Part shown: in pieces, positions 17,842 to 27,346 of the stretch
Layout of the letters: each line of letters begins with the position of its first letter
Numbering within the stretch: position 1 is the first letter of the stretch
Assembly: GCA_905206365.1 (NCBI GenBank)
Contig: CAJLHF010000001.1
Span: 62,001 to 126,000 of the forward strand
DNA length: 64,000 nt
Direction of reading: 5' to 3'
From: an uncultured Sutterella sp.
Lineage (GTDB): Bacteria > Pseudomonadota > Gammaproteobacteria > Burkholderiales > Burkholderiaceae_F
The notes under the pieces: generated by a model
Seen by the model: the letters and a program-made list of their open reading frames with translations, nothing else
What the model was told of the DNA's origin: nothing
Databases searched by the model: none
Program-made: the position numbers and the translations under genes

Positions 17842-19242
17842 TCAGCACTCGACGATGCTCACCGCAAGACCGCCGCGACTCGTTTCCTTGTATTTGCTCT
17901 GCATGTCGCGTCCCGTTTCAAGCATCGTACGGATCACTTTGTCGAGACTCACATAGTGGGAACCGTCGCCGCGCAGCGCCATGCGCGTCGCGTTGATCGC
18001 CTTGACGGCGGCGATTGCGTTGCGTTCGATGCAGGGAATCTGCACCTGACCCGCCACCGGGTCGCACGTAAGACCGAGGTTGTGTTCCATCGCGATTTCG
18101 GCGGCGTTTTCGATCTGCGCGATCGTTCCGCCGAGCACCGCCGCGAGACCCGCTGCGGCCATCGAGCACGCGACGCCCACTTCGCCCTGGCAGCCCACTT
18201 CGGCCCCCGAAATCGAAGCGTTTTCCTTGTAGAGAATCCCGATCGCACCCGCCGTCAGCAGGAAGGTGCGCACGCCCTCGCGGGAGGGTTTTTCCGTGTG
18301 CTTGAGGTAGTACCGAATCACAGCGGGAATAACCCCTGCCGCGCCGTTCGTCGGCGCCGTCACCACGCGCCCGCCCGAGGCGTTCTCTTCGCTTACCGCC
18401 ATGGCGTAGGCGTTCACCCAGTCGAGGACCCCCAGGGGATCGGTGTGCCCTTCGGCTTCGCGGGCTCGCAGATCGTCAGCCAGGCGCTTCGCGCGGCGAG
18501 CGATGCGGAAGGGGCCGGGAAGAGGATCCGTCTGACGAAGGCCGCGTTCGATCCCGGCCTCCATGACACTCCAGATAGCATCGAGACGTGCGTTCACCTC
18601 GTCGGCCGTAAGGCGCGAGCATTCGTTGGCGAACATGAGTTCCGCGATGCTGAGGCGTGCGGCGCTCGCACGGGCCATGAGTTCGTCGCAGGACTTGAAG
18701 GGGTACGGCATCGACTTCCGCCCTTCGATGATCGCGGCGGGAACGATCGGTTCTTCGGGATTGTCTTCCCTGGCGGCCACGATGAAGCCGCCCCCGACCG
18801 AGTAATAGCGACGAACGAGGAGAACGTCGCGACGGTCTTCGCCGTACGCCGTGAATTCCACCGCGTTCGTGTGGAAAGCGGGCACCTTGGCGGGATGAAA
18901 GAGAATGTCGGCCGCGGGCTCGAACGCCACCGCGCGCTCGCCTCCGAGACGCAAGGTTTTCGTGCGGGCGATTTCGGCAACGAGCACCGACACGCGATCG
19001 GGATCGCACGTTTCGGGCACTTCGCCCGCAAGTCCGAGCTGACAGGCCGTATCCGTCCCGTGCCCGCGGCCCGTGGCGGCCAGGCTTCCCATGAGTTCGA
19101 CGCCGACGCGTCCGACCTTGTCAAAGAGCCCCCGATCGCGAAGCAATCCGAGGAAAGCCGACCCGGCACGCATCGGGCCCACCGTATGGGAGGACGAGGG
19201 GCCGATCCCCACGCGGAACATATCGAAGACGCTGACAGCCAT
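17842..19242 (-). CDS. sdaA: L-serine ammonia-lyase (iron-sulfur, single chain)
   Basis: Deaminates L-serine to pyruvate and ammonia with a [4Fe-4S] cluster. The 466-residue single-chain type has the N-terminal beta-domain (GPSSSHTVGPMRAG) and the C-terminal alpha-domain with the cluster cysteines in GCQGEVGVACSMAAAG and CDPVAGQVQIPCIERNA. Length and both domains match SdaA/SdaB of proteobacteria. It lies 59 bases downstream of msbA on the same strand. In an asaccharolytic gut organism it would be an entry of serine into central metabolism; that role is inferred. Confidence 0.95.
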   Translation of the reverse strand: MAVSVFDMFRVGIGPSSSHTVGPMRAGSAFLGLLRDRGLFDKVGRVGVELMGSLAATGRGHGTDTACQLGLAGEVPETCDPDRVSVLVAEIARTKTLRLGGERAVAFEPAADILFHPAKVPAFHTNAVEFTAYGEDRRDVLLVRRYYSVGGGFIVAAREDNPEEPIVPAAIIEGRKSMPYPFKSCDELMARASAARLSIAELMFANECSRLTADEVNARLDAIWSVMEAGIERGLRQTDPLPGPFRIARRAKRLADDLRAREAEGHTDPLGVLDWVNAYAMAVSEENASGGRVVTAPTNGAAGVIPAVIRYYLKHTEKPSREGVRTFLLTAGAIGILYKENASISGAEVGCQGEVGVACSMAAAGLAAVLGGTIAQIENAAEIAMEHNLGLTCDPVAGQVQIPCIERNAIAAVKAINATRMALRGDGSHYVSLDKVIRTMLETGRDMQSKYKETSRGGLAVSIVEC

Positions 19243-19272
19243 GTGTGCGTAGTCCTTTTTCTAGCGGTTGCG

Positions 19273-19293
19273 GCCCGGGCACGCGGCCCGGGC
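19273..19293 (-). other. GC-rich hairpin between msbA and sdaA
   Basis: Two copies of the self-complementary octamer GCCCGGGC, five bases apart, can form a very stable hairpin just after the msbA stop on the minus strand. No T run follows, so it may stabilise the msbA mRNA end or act as a weak terminator. Confidence 0.4.
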
Positions 19294-19301
19294 GACGGTA
19301 A

Positions 19302-21053
19302 TCAGAGGTGGTTTTTGAACTGGATGCTGTAGAGGTGTTCGTAGACGCCCTTCTTTTCCAGAAGCTCTTCGTGGGTGCCGATTTCGACGATCTCACCCTC
19401 GCGCATCACGACGATGCGGTCGGCGTTGACGATGGTCGAAAGCCGATGCGCGACGACGAAAGCCGTACGCCCCTTGAGGAGCGAATCAAGCGACTTCTGG
19501 ATGTGGCGTTCGCTTTCGGTGTCGAGCGCGCTCGTCGCTTCGTCAAGAAGCAGAATGGGCGCGTTCTTGAGGAACGCGCGCGCGATCGAAATGCGCTGAC
19601 GTTGCCCGCCCGAAAGCATGGAGCCGTTCGCGCCGACCGGCGTATCGAGCCCCTGGGGGAGCGTGGCGATGAAGTCCGTCAAAGCAGCCGCTTCCGCGGC
19701 GCGTTCGATGTCTTCGCGCGTCACCTTGTCGCGGCACCCGTAGGCGATGTTCCCGGCGATCGTATCGTCGAAGATCGTCACTTCCTGGCTGACCAGACCG
19801 ATCTGTCGACGAAGACTCGCGAGCGTAAGTTCGCTCTGCGGCACGTCGTCGAAATAAATTTCGCCCGATGTGGTCGCCCAGAAGCGAGGAATCAGATTGA
19901 TGAGCGTCGACTTGCCCGAACCCGACGAACCGACGAGCGCGATCATTTCGCCGGGCTTCACGTCGAGACTGAAATTCTTGACGGCCGGCTTGTCGGCGTT
20001 CGGATAGGCAAACCCCACGTTTTCGAAGCGCACCGCCCCACGGTAGTCCACGAGCGTTTTCTCGCCGGGATCCTTTTCGGGCTCCTCGTCGATCACCTTA
20101 AAGAGGCTTTCCGCGGCGGCCGTCATAGCGGCCGTCGTCCCGTTGAGGCTCGAGAGATGCCGAATGGGCGGCATCAAGAGCAACATGGCCGAGAGGAAGG
20201 TCGTGAATTCGCCGATCGTCAAAGCCCCGCTTTGCGCCTGCGCAAGCGCGTACACCACCACGACGGACACGCCCGACATGGCGATCAACTGCGTCAGAGG
20301 CGTACCCGCCGCCTCGACGCGCTGCGTGCGAAGCGTCAGATCCTTGAGCTTTTCGTTGACCGCGCGGAAGCGGTCGCGCTCGTAGTCGTACCCGTCGTAA
20401 ATCTTCACGACGCGTTCGCCCTGGTAGCTCTCCTGGATGGTACCGAGAAGCTCTCCGAACGTCTGTTGCGTTTGCGTGGTGAGCTTTTTCATGCGCTTGC
20501 TGACCCAGCGAAGAACCGCGGCGAGCAACGGCGCCACAACGAAGGTCACCAGGGTGAGCTTCCAGTTGTGGTAAATCAAAACGCCGATCAGACAGACAAT
20601 CTGAATCGAGTCGCGGATCATGGTCGTCATCACGCTCGCCGCACGGCTCAGCGCCGTGGACGCTTCGTTGATGAATTTCGCCTGCACCTCCGCACAGCGG
20701 TACTTGAAAAAGAGCGCGTCGCCCCAGTGCGAGATGCGCTCGAACATGAGCGTGCGGATTTCGAGCATGATGCTCTGCGAAACGCGCACGAGGAGGTAGG
20801 AGCTCAGATACTGCGAGCCGCCGTTCAAAGCCGCCACCCCGATCAGGGCGATCGGCGCGAGGACAGCTACGATCGGATCCTGCTGATAAAAGCCCATGTC
20901 CGTGAGCTTGCCCAGAATGAGGGCGATGAGCGAGGAGGCGCCGCCCCCGGCGGCCATGGCCGCCGCCGCTCCGGCGATATACCACTTGTAGGGCGGCAGG
21001 TAGCGGAAAAGGCGCATCAAATAGGGGTTGGAGAGAACGGGGAAGCGGGCCAT
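19302..21053 (-). CDS. msbA: Lipid A export ATP-binding/permease protein MsbA
   Basis: An inner-membrane ABC exporter that flips core-lipid A to the periplasmic leaflet. The 583-residue half-transporter has a six-helix membrane domain (residues ~20-320) and a nucleotide-binding domain with Walker A GSSGSGKST, signature LSGGQRQR, Walker B ILLLDEATSALD and an H-loop VVAHRLST. The ATG at 21053 (MARFPVLSNPYLMRLFRYL) fits the family; in-frame codons farther upstream overlap the divergent glycosyltransferase promoter region. The context of LPS core transferases supports MsbA over a generic drug exporter. Confidence 0.92.
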   Translation of the reverse strand: MARFPVLSNPYLMRLFRYLPPYKWYIAGAAAAMAAGGGASSLIALILGKLTDMGFYQQDPIVAVLAPIALIGVAALNGGSQYLSSYLLVRVSQSIMLEIRTLMFERISHWGDALFFKYRCAEVQAKFINEASTALSRAASVMTTMIRDSIQIVCLIGVLIYHNWKLTLVTFVVAPLLAAVLRWVSKRMKKLTTQTQQTFGELLGTIQESYQGERVVKIYDGYDYERDRFRAVNEKLKDLTLRTQRVEAAGTPLTQLIAMSGVSVVVVYALAQAQSGALTIGEFTTFLSAMLLLMPPIRHLSSLNGTTAAMTAAAESLFKVIDEEPEKDPGEKTLVDYRGAVRFENVGFAYPNADKPAVKNFSLDVKPGEMIALVGSSGSGKSTLINLIPRFWATTSGEIYFDDVPQSELTLASLRRQIGLVSQEVTIFDDTIAGNIAYGCRDKVTREDIERAAEAAALTDFIATLPQGLDTPVGANGSMLSGGQRQRISIARAFLKNAPILLLDEATSALDTESERHIQKSLDSLLKGRTAFVVAHRLSTIVNADRIVVMREGEIVEIGTHEELLEKKGVYEHLYSIQFKNHL

Positions 21054-21144
21054 CAAACGTGATTCCTTCGTATTTACGAGTCCCTCATGATACCGAGATT
21101 CCCCGATACAATGAACCGAACTCGTCCCTTTCCCGGAGCACCGT

Positions 21145-22083
21145 ATGTCGACCAAAGTTCTCTGTCGTCTGCCCAATCACGTCGGCGACTGTTGCATGGC
21201 CCTGCCGGCCCTGCGCCTTCTTGAAGCGAGCGGCTTCACTCCCGTTTTGACGGGGAAGCGCTGGGCCGAGGATCTCTTTGCCGGAATGGGCTGGCGGTTC
21301 GACCCCATCGAAGGTCATGTGACGGAAGACTTCCGACGTATTCGGCGTCTCGCCGATCTTGCGGGAGGCTCCCCGCTCGGGTTGCTCTTCCCGAATTCCT
21401 TCAGTTCCGCGTTGCTCTTTCGCATCGGCGGGATCCGCAGTGCGGGGCTTGCGACCGACGGGCGCTCGTTCCTTCTTGAGAAAGCCATCCCCGAACCCTC
21501 GAAAATGCACGAAGTCGAGCGTTTCTTCCACACGACCGCCGAAGCCGTGAAAGCCTGGGGTAAGACTCCCGCATGGGAGAAAGCTCCGGAGGAACTCGGT
21601 CTTCGGGTGCTCAGCCGACACAAGGCGGCCGCCCACAACCTGATTGAAAAGTTCGGGATCCCCGAGCGCTTCGCGCTGATTGCGCCGATCGCCCGCGGAA
21701 CACATCACGGCCAGAACAAGTGCTGGCCTCATTTCGACGAGCTTTGCGTTTACTTGAGGTCGCGCGACGTCGCCCCGATCATCTTCCCCTCGCCTCATGA
21801 GATTGAGGAAGCCAAGGCCGCCTGCCCCAACGGCATCGTTCTCGAACCGACGACCCTCGGCAACTACGCCGCGCTCGCGCAACTCGCCTGCGTTGTCATC
21901 GCGAACGACTCGGGCATCAGCCACATCGCCGCCGCGGTTTCGGCGCCTCAGATCACCGTGGTAGGCGTAACCGACCTCGAACGCACGGCACCGTGGAACA
22001 CCCGCGCCGCGGTGTGCGGTGAAATGGGGCGTTGGCCGACTCTCGACGAGGTTCGGAGCCGGCTCGATACGCTGATCGCTTGA
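21145..22083 (+). CDS. Family 9 glycosyltransferase (ADP-heptose:LPS heptosyltransferase type)
   Basis: A 312-residue GT-B fold protein of the WaaC/WaaF family, which adds heptose to the LPS inner core. The start MSTKVLCRLPNHVGDCCMALPAL matches the family N-terminal glycine-turn region. The donor-binding segment near the C-terminus, VVIANDSGISHIAAAVSAPQITVVG, fits the usual D-S-G-x-x-H motif. It is divergent from msbA and convergent with nadK, with 13 bases between stops. It is shorter than typical WaaF and the heptose position cannot be assigned. Confidence 0.82.
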   Translation: MSTKVLCRLPNHVGDCCMALPALRLLEASGFTPVLTGKRWAEDLFAGMGWRFDPIEGHVTEDFRRIRRLADLAGGSPLGLLFPNSFSSALLFRIGGIRSAGLATDGRSFLLEKAIPEPSKMHEVERFFHTTAEAVKAWGKTPAWEKAPEELGLRVLSRHKAAAHNLIEKFGIPERFALIAPIARGTHHGQNKCWPHFDELCVYLRSRDVAPIIFPSPHEIEEAKAACPNGIVLEPTTLGNYAALAQLACVVIANDSGISHIAAAVSAPQITVVGVTDLERTAPWNTRAAVCGEMGRWPTLDEVRSRLDTLIA

Positions 22084-22096
22084 TTCAACGACCGAC

Positions 22097-22969
22097 TCAG
22101 CCCGCCTTCGGCATGAAGTTCCACTTCAACTTCTGCCGCAGGAGCTTGAAGTAGTCGTACCCGATCGGGTGTAGGATCTTGACCCGGTGCTCGGCCTGAC
22201 GAATGATCAGGCGGTCGCCGGGCACCATGTCGCAGAACTCCTGCATGTCGAAGTACGCCACCGCGTCGCGAGCGTCGAGCAGTTCGATTTGGATCTGCGA
22301 CTTGAGCGGAAGAACAATCGGACGGTTCGAGAGTGTGTGCGGCGCAACGGGCACCAAAATCATACCTTCGAGCAACGGGTGCAGAATCGGGCCGCCCGCG
22401 GCCAGCGAATACGCCGTGGAGCCCGTAGCCGTCGAACAAATAATGCCGTCGGCGGACTGACAGGCCATTTGTTGATTGTTGACATAGACGAGGAAATCGA
22501 CCATGCCGCCGGCACGCCCGTGGCTGATGCCGATGTCGTTCACGGCGAGCTGCCGGTAGATTTCCTTGCCGTTACGCAGGACGATCCCTTCGAGTAAGGG
22601 GCGTTCATCACAGATGCTCTGACCCGCAAGCATTTCCGGAAGACGCGTGTCGACATCCTCCTGACACAAGTCCGTAATGAAACCGAGACGTCCCGCATTG
22701 ACGCCGACCACGGGCTTGCCGAAACGGGAGAGACTGCGAGCCACGCTCAGCATGGTGCCGTCGCCCCCCAGGACGATGATGAGATCGCACCGCTCGCCCA
22801 ATTCCTCGCGCGAGCAAAAGTTCGTCGTCTTAAGGTACTCCGCGGCCCGTTCTTCGTAGAGAACGTCGCAACCGAGCGATTTCAAAAGCGCGGTGATACG
22901 CTCAAGTTGATAAGAGAGGTCGTCGTTCGTCGGTTTGACGCAGAGTCCGATCGTTTTGTAGAGCAACAC
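22097..22969 (-). CDS. nadK: NAD kinase
   Basis: Phosphorylates NAD to NADP in the cytoplasm. The 290-residue product has the family motifs GGDGTML, NDIGISHGRAG (an N-[DE] variant of the usual NE) and the glycine-rich STATGSTAYSLAAGGPI. The start is a GTG at 22969 (VLLYKTIGLCVKP), chosen because a perfect GAGGAG site lies seven bases upstream and the product then matches family length; the longer in-frame extension overlaps the upstream glycosyltransferase gene. It follows that GT9 gene by 10 bases, so the two are cotranscribed. nadK is commonly next to hrcA or recN in this order of bacteria; that arrangement is lost here. Confidence 0.94.
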   Translation of the reverse strand: MLLYKTIGLCVKPTNDDLSYQLERITALLKSLGCDVLYEERAAEYLKTTNFCSREELGERCDLIIVLGGDGTMLSVARSLSRFGKPVVGVNAGRLGFITDLCQEDVDTRLPEMLAGQSICDERPLLEGIVLRNGKEIYRQLAVNDIGISHGRAGGMVDFLVYVNNQQMACQSADGIICSTATGSTAYSLAAGGPILHPLLEGMILVPVAPHTLSNRPIVLPLKSQIQIELLDARDAVAYFDMQEFCDMVPGDRLIIRQAEHRVKILHPIGYDYFKLLRQKLKWNFMPKAG

Positions 22970-22979
22970 GGGCTTCTCC

Positions 22980-24044
22980 TCAAAGGTTCTTTTCAAGTTC
23001 GGCCCAAACATCCTGCCAGGCCAAGTCCTGCATGCAGCGCCCGAGCGTGTCGGGGACGTTCTTCGGGCAACGGTGTCGGTCGCACGCGTGACAGGCGAGA
23101 TAGTCGGGGTGACGAAGAATCGTAACGTTGCCCTGTACGAGTCGGGCCCGGTCGGACGCATAGCCTCCTCGGCGTCCTTCCTTGGGCGAAGGCCCCCAGA
23201 CAGTGACGTTCGTCGGGCCGAAAAGCGCAATGACGGGGACTCCCGTTGCGCCCGCCACGTGGGACGTGGCCGTATCCACGCCGACGAACACCCGAGCGCC
23301 TCGGATCAGACGGGCGGTCTGACCAAAGGAGAGCTTCCCGGCGGCCACGCACACATTCGCTTCCGCAAAGCCTTCGGTGACGCGACCGATACGCTCGAGT
23401 TCGGCGGAGGATCCGCCGCCAACGATCACGACACGCAGTCCTCGAGCGTTGAGCTTTTCACACAACGCGCGCCAACCCGCCGTCGACCATTCTTTGTCTT
23501 CGTAGCGCGAGCACACCTGAAAAACGGCGTACGGCCCGCGAATGCGGAAGGCTTCGGGGAGCTCTGCGTCCGGGCACGACGGATCGATGTGATACCGACC
23601 GCCGAGCACGGGTTCCAGAAGTGCTTCGGCCTGATCCAGCCAGTGCCCCGGGTACGGATGCACCTTGTGCGTGACGAGCTTTTGCTTCCACCATCCCCGA
23701 TGGTCGTTCGCCGACGCATAGACCACCTGGCGTCGCGCCGCGAAATACCCGTAGAGAATCGTGCGGGTGCTCTGCTGAGTGATGATCGCCCAGTCGTATG
23801 TATTCCACATCGCGGACATGTCCAGGAACTGACGCCACTTTTTGGGACGCTCTTCGACGCCGATGACGCGTCGAATGCCGGGCACCCCTTCCAGTATCCC
23901 GCAATTGCGGTGAAACGTCAGAACGTCGACCTCGGCATCGGGGTAACGCTCCCGAATGGGGTTGACAAGCGAAGCCGCGAGCAGGCAGTCGCCGAGGTAC
24001 CGGGTGGAGACAATGAGAACGCGCAGGGGACGAGAAGCCGTCAT
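22980..24044 (-). CDS. Family 9 glycosyltransferase (heptosyltransferase type)
   Basis: A 354-residue GT9 protein. The N-terminus RVLIVSTRYLGDCLLAASLVNPIRE is the usual acceptor-domain start. The C-terminal domain has VFVGVDTATSHVAGATGVPVIALFGPT, the ADP-heptose-binding D-T-x-x-x-H region followed by the FGPT element. It ends with a cysteine-rich tail (CHACDRHRC) seen in several WaaQ-like heptosyltransferases. The ATG at 24044 is chosen over an upstream in-frame start that falls in the fabI terminator. It forms a two-gene unit with nadK. The heptose it adds is not determinable here. Confidence 0.85.
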   Translation of the reverse strand: MTASRPLRVLIVSTRYLGDCLLAASLVNPIRERYPDAEVDVLTFHRNCGILEGVPGIRRVIGVEERPKKWRQFLDMSAMWNTYDWAIITQQSTRTILYGYFAARRQVVYASANDHRGWWKQKLVTHKVHPYPGHWLDQAEALLEPVLGGRYHIDPSCPDAELPEAFRIRGPYAVFQVCSRYEDKEWSTAGWRALCEKLNARGLRVVIVGGGSSAELERIGRVTEGFAEANVCVAAGKLSFGQTARLIRGARVFVGVDTATSHVAGATGVPVIALFGPTNVTVWGPSPKEGRRGGYASDRARLVQGNVTILRHPDYLACHACDRHRCPKNVPDTLGRCMQDLAWQDVWAELEKNL

Positions 24045-24073
24045 TTCGAAGGTGAAGAGAAAAAGCAGGAAAA

Positions 24074-24103
24074 AGGGTCTCTCCCCCGTCGGGAAGAGAC
24101 CCT
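24074..24103 (-). terminator. Rho-independent terminator after fabI
   Basis: Nine-base stem AGGGTCTCT / AGAGACCCT with a 12-base loop. The minus-strand side is followed by TTTTT, 26 bases after the fabI stop. Confidence 0.85.
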
Positions 24104-24128
24104 CCAATGTTACCCCGTCAAGGGCGTG

Positions 24129-24920
24129 TTACTTGCCAACGGGAGCGCCGACGGCGACCGCGTGGAAGCCCGCATCGACGTAGATGATGTCGCCCGTGAT
24201 GCCGCTCGCCAGGTCGGAGAGGAGGAAGGCGGCCGTGTTGCCGACTTCCTGGATGGTCACGGTGCGGCCGAGCGGCGCCGCTTCCTCCATGATGTGCAGA
24301 AGCTTCGAGAAGTCCTGAATGCCCGAGGCGGCCAGCGTCTTGATGGGGCCGGCGGAAATGGCGTTCGCGCGGATGCCCTTGGGGCCCAGGCTCGAAGCGA
24401 GGTAGCGGGTCGAAGCTTCGAGGGCGGCCTTCGCAAGACCCATCGTGTTGTAGTTCGGAACGACTCGTTCGCTGCCGAGGTAGGTGAGCGTCAGCACCGA
24501 CGCATTGCGGCCTTCCATCAGGGGGAGGCAGGCCTTTGCAAGGGCCGGGAAGGAGTACGCGGAAATATCCATGGCCGTCTTGAAAGCGTCGCGAGAGAGA
24601 CCGTCGAGGAAGTCGCCCGCGATCGCTTCGCGGGGCGCAAAGCCGATCGAATGCACCACGCCGTCGAGACCGCCCCAACGGTTCTTCAGTTCTTCGACGA
24701 CGGCGGCGATTTCTTCATCGCTGCTCACATCCATGGGCAGGCAAATCGAGCTTCCGAATTCTTCGGCAAAGGCCGCCACGCGATCGCGGAAACGTTCCCC
24801 GACATACGTGAAAGCAAGTTCGGCGCCTTCGCGACGGCACGCTTCGGCAATGCCGTAGGCGATGGAACGGTTGGAGATGACGCCCGTAATGAGCAGCTTC
24901 TTGCCGGTCAGGAAACCCAT
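24129..24920 (-). CDS. fabI: Enoyl-[acyl-carrier-protein] reductase (NADH)
   Basis: Last reduction of each fatty-acid elongation round. The 263-residue short-chain reductase has the divergent FabI cofactor segment (LLITGVISNRSIAYGIA), HSIGFAPR, and the catalytic YNTMGLAKAALE, where Tyr and Lys are spaced Y-x6-K as in FabI. The start at 24920 (MGFLTGKKLLITG) is the family start. It appears monocistronic, ending at a strong terminator. The upstream gap to mltD (about 200 bases) holds a TACAAT hexamer (25035-25040, minus strand) that may be its -10 box. Confidence 0.95.
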   Translation of the reverse strand: MGFLTGKKLLITGVISNRSIAYGIAEACRREGAELAFTYVGERFRDRVAAFAEEFGSSICLPMDVSSDEEIAAVVEELKNRWGGLDGVVHSIGFAPREAIAGDFLDGLSRDAFKTAMDISAYSFPALAKACLPLMEGRNASVLTLTYLGSERVVPNYNTMGLAKAALEASTRYLASSLGPKGIRANAISAGPIKTLAASGIQDFSKLLHIMEEAAPLGRTVTIQEVGNTAAFLLSDLASGITGDIIYVDAGFHAVAVGAPVGK

Positions 24921-25119
24921 GATTGTCCTCGTTCTAATGATTCGTGTTTCGTCGATGGCACTCGTGCATCCTCCGACGGACACACGAGGAGGGAGCGCAC
25001 GACCGCGTGCGCTCCCATGCGTTCTTTGCGTGACATTGTAGTGGCACTCGCCCTCCGGGTAGATGTGCCCCCTCGCCAATGCGCGTTAGGCCGTCCGTCG
25101 TTGGAAGGCCTTGGGAACA

Positions 25120-27159
25120 TCAGGGAATGCGAAGCTCCTGCCCGACGCGAAGGGTCGAACCCTTGAGGCCGTTCGCGCGTTGCAAAGCAGAAACGGTCGT
25201 ATGGTGACGCCGCGCGATGGCGATCAGCGTGTCGCCCGAGCGTACGCGATAGGTCGTGGCCTGGCGCACCGTCTGAGCTTTGTTCACCTTGGAAGCGGTG
25301 GCGGGAATGACGAGGCGTTGCCCGATACGCAGGTTGTTGCCGCGAAGACCGTTCGCCGCGCGAAGCTTCGAAACGCTCACTCCGTAACGCTCGCCGATCT
25401 CGGAGAGCGTATCGCCCGAACGCACAACGTGGACGCGGGTTTCGGGAGCGGGCTTCACGTTGCGCTCGACTCGGTCCGCGCTCGGGATCTCGAGACGGTC
25501 GCCCACGCGAAGCATGTTCGAGGTGAGACGATTGGCGCGTTTCAATTTCATCACGCTCACGCGGTAACGTTCGGCAACGGTCGAGAGCGTGTCGCCCGAC
25601 TTCACGGTGTAGATCACCGTATCGGACTCCGTCGTCGTATCGCCCGGAATGCGCAGACGCTGCCCTGCGCGGATGATGTTGCCTTCCAGGCGGTTCGTCA
25701 TGCGCAGGCCCGCCACCGTCACGCCGTAGCGACGGGCGATCGCGTCGAGCGTGTCGCCCGAACGAACCGTGTGGATGACGTGATGTCCCGAGGAGTTTCC
25801 CGAAGAGGCCGCCGGAATAGACGCACGCTGTACGTTCGGCACCGTGAGCACCAGGCGTTGCCCCGCCCGCAGACGGTCGGAACGCAGGCGATTGGCGGTC
25901 ACGATCGATTTTGTCGTAATGTGCCAGCGACGAGCAATGGAGGTGAGCGTGTCGCCGCTTCGGACACGGTACGTCACGCGGCGCCACGTCGTGAGGGGTG
26001 AAAGTCGCAGACGCGCGTCCGCTTCTTCGGCCGAGATGTCCACCTGCTCGTCGGCGCCCGCGAGAACGAGCAACGTCGAATTGGGGAGAACGCGCCGTCC
26101 TTCGGGAATGCCGTTCACCTTGCGAAGTTCCGACTCCGTCATGCCGCTTTGCGCCGCGACGGTAGCGAGTGTTTCGCCTTCTTTAAGTCGATAGGTCGAC
26201 CAACGCGAAAGCGGCTGACCGCTGTCCATCCAGCTGGCGAGATTGTCGATGAAGTAGTCCACCTTGTCGGCGGGTAGGAGCATCACGTTGTTGTGCGCTG
26301 CCACGATCACCGGAAGCTTGTAGCTCGGGTTCAGGGCGCGGAATTCGTTGAGCGGCATGCCCGCAAGCTCCGCGGCGGTCTTCACGTCGATGTCGCGAGG
26401 CTTGGTGATGCGAATGAAGAAGGGTTCGTTCCCGACGTCCGGCAACTCGATCCCATAGCGCTCCGGATTCGAAATGATCCTCTTGATCGCCATGAGTTTC
26501 GGCACGTAGTTGGCCGTTTCCTTCGGCATGCGCAGATGTGCGTAATCGGTGGGTTTGCCGTTGCGCTTTGCACGCGCGATCGCCCGCTGAACGCTCCCTT
26601 CGCCCCAGTTGTAGGCCGCAAGCGCCAACTGCCAATCGTTGAAGAGACCGTGGAGGTAGTCGAAGTAGTCGAGCGCCGCGCGGGTGCTTTCCAGGACGTC
26701 CTGACGGTCGTCGCGCCAAAGATTCTGAGCAAGTGCGTAATCGTTCCCCGTAGCGGGCATGAACTGCCAGAGCCCCGCCGCCTTCACGCGGGAGAGCGCT
26801 TCGGGCTGAAAGGCACTCTCGACGAACGGCAACAGCGCGAGCTCCGTCGGCATGTTGCGCGCTTCGACGTCTTCGACGATGTGGTAGAGGTACTGCCCCG
26901 CACGCGAGGTCATACGCTGGATGTACGCGGGATCCTTCGTGTAGTAGGTCACCCATCGGTCGACGAGCGGTGAATCGAGTTCGGGCATGCGGTAGCCGCG
27001 CCGAATACGCTCCCAAACGTCATTGGGCATCGTCTCCGCTCCCCCGTCGACTTGAACCGACTCTTGTTGCTTGAGGGCCGCGCGCACGTCGCCCGGCACC
27101 CACGAGAGCGCCAGACAACCCAAGCTGAGGAGAGTAAACGAGAGACAACGCAAAGTCAT
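25120..27159 (-). CDS. mltD: Lytic murein transglycosylase MltD with enlarged LysM array
   Basis: Cleaves the glycan strands of peptidoglycan in the periplasm. The 679-residue product has an N-terminal signal (residues 1-27; the LSLGC sequence is only a weak lipobox, so lipoprotein status is uncertain), a family 1D transglycosylase domain with catalytic Glu114 in LLPFVESAF and the AGLWQFMP and LAAYNWGEG motifs, then one degenerate LysM near 322 and five clear LysM repeats starting near 394, 461, 516, 575 and 637. E. coli MltD has far fewer repeats. The last LysM ends exactly at the C-terminus (ELRIP). It is divergent from a methyltransferase gene, a usual neighbour. Confidence 0.93.
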   Translation of the reverse strand: MTLRCLSFTLLSLGCLALSWVPGDVRAALKQQESVQVDGGAETMPNDVWERIRRGYRMPELDSPLVDRWVTYYTKDPAYIQRMTSRAGQYLYHIVEDVEARNMPTELALLPFVESAFQPEALSRVKAAGLWQFMPATGNDYALAQNLWRDDRQDVLESTRAALDYFDYLHGLFNDWQLALAAYNWGEGSVQRAIARAKRNGKPTDYAHLRMPKETANYVPKLMAIKRIISNPERYGIELPDVGNEPFFIRITKPRDIDVKTAAELAGMPLNEFRALNPSYKLPVIVAAHNNVMLLPADKVDYFIDNLASWMDSGQPLSRWSTYRLKEGETLATVAAQSGMTESELRKVNGIPEGRRVLPNSTLLVLAGADEQVDISAEEADARLRLSPLTTWRRVTYRVRSGDTLTSIARRWHITTKSIVTANRLRSDRLRAGQRLVLTVPNVQRASIPAASSGNSSGHHVIHTVRSGDTLDAIARRYGVTVAGLRMTNRLEGNIIRAGQRLRIPGDTTTESDTVIYTVKSGDTLSTVAERYRVSVMKLKRANRLTSNMLRVGDRLEIPSADRVERNVKPAPETRVHVVRSGDTLSEIGERYGVSVSKLRAANGLRGNNLRIGQRLVIPATASKVNKAQTVRQATTYRVRSGDTLIAIARRHHTTVSALQRANGLKGSTLRVGQELRIP

Positions 27160-27346
27160 GAAGCTCGAACCCCGGGAGTGGAGGAATGCGTAAAATCGGA
27201 ATTGCCGTAATGTTACTGCTTAGCTCGGCGGCGCCCTTGCTTCTTTTGTTTTCCAACGTGTCGTTTCTCGGCGGAATGTGGAAACAAACTGTTAAGAGAG
27301 CGGAACCCCCGGCTTTCCTTTCCTTCGCACGATCAACGACCCCCAC

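Noticed and set aside
22970..23230. N-terminal extension of NAD kinase
   Set aside because: The in-frame codons lie inside the upstream glycosyltransferase gene and have no NadK resemblance, and the GTG at 22969 has an ideal ribosome binding site.
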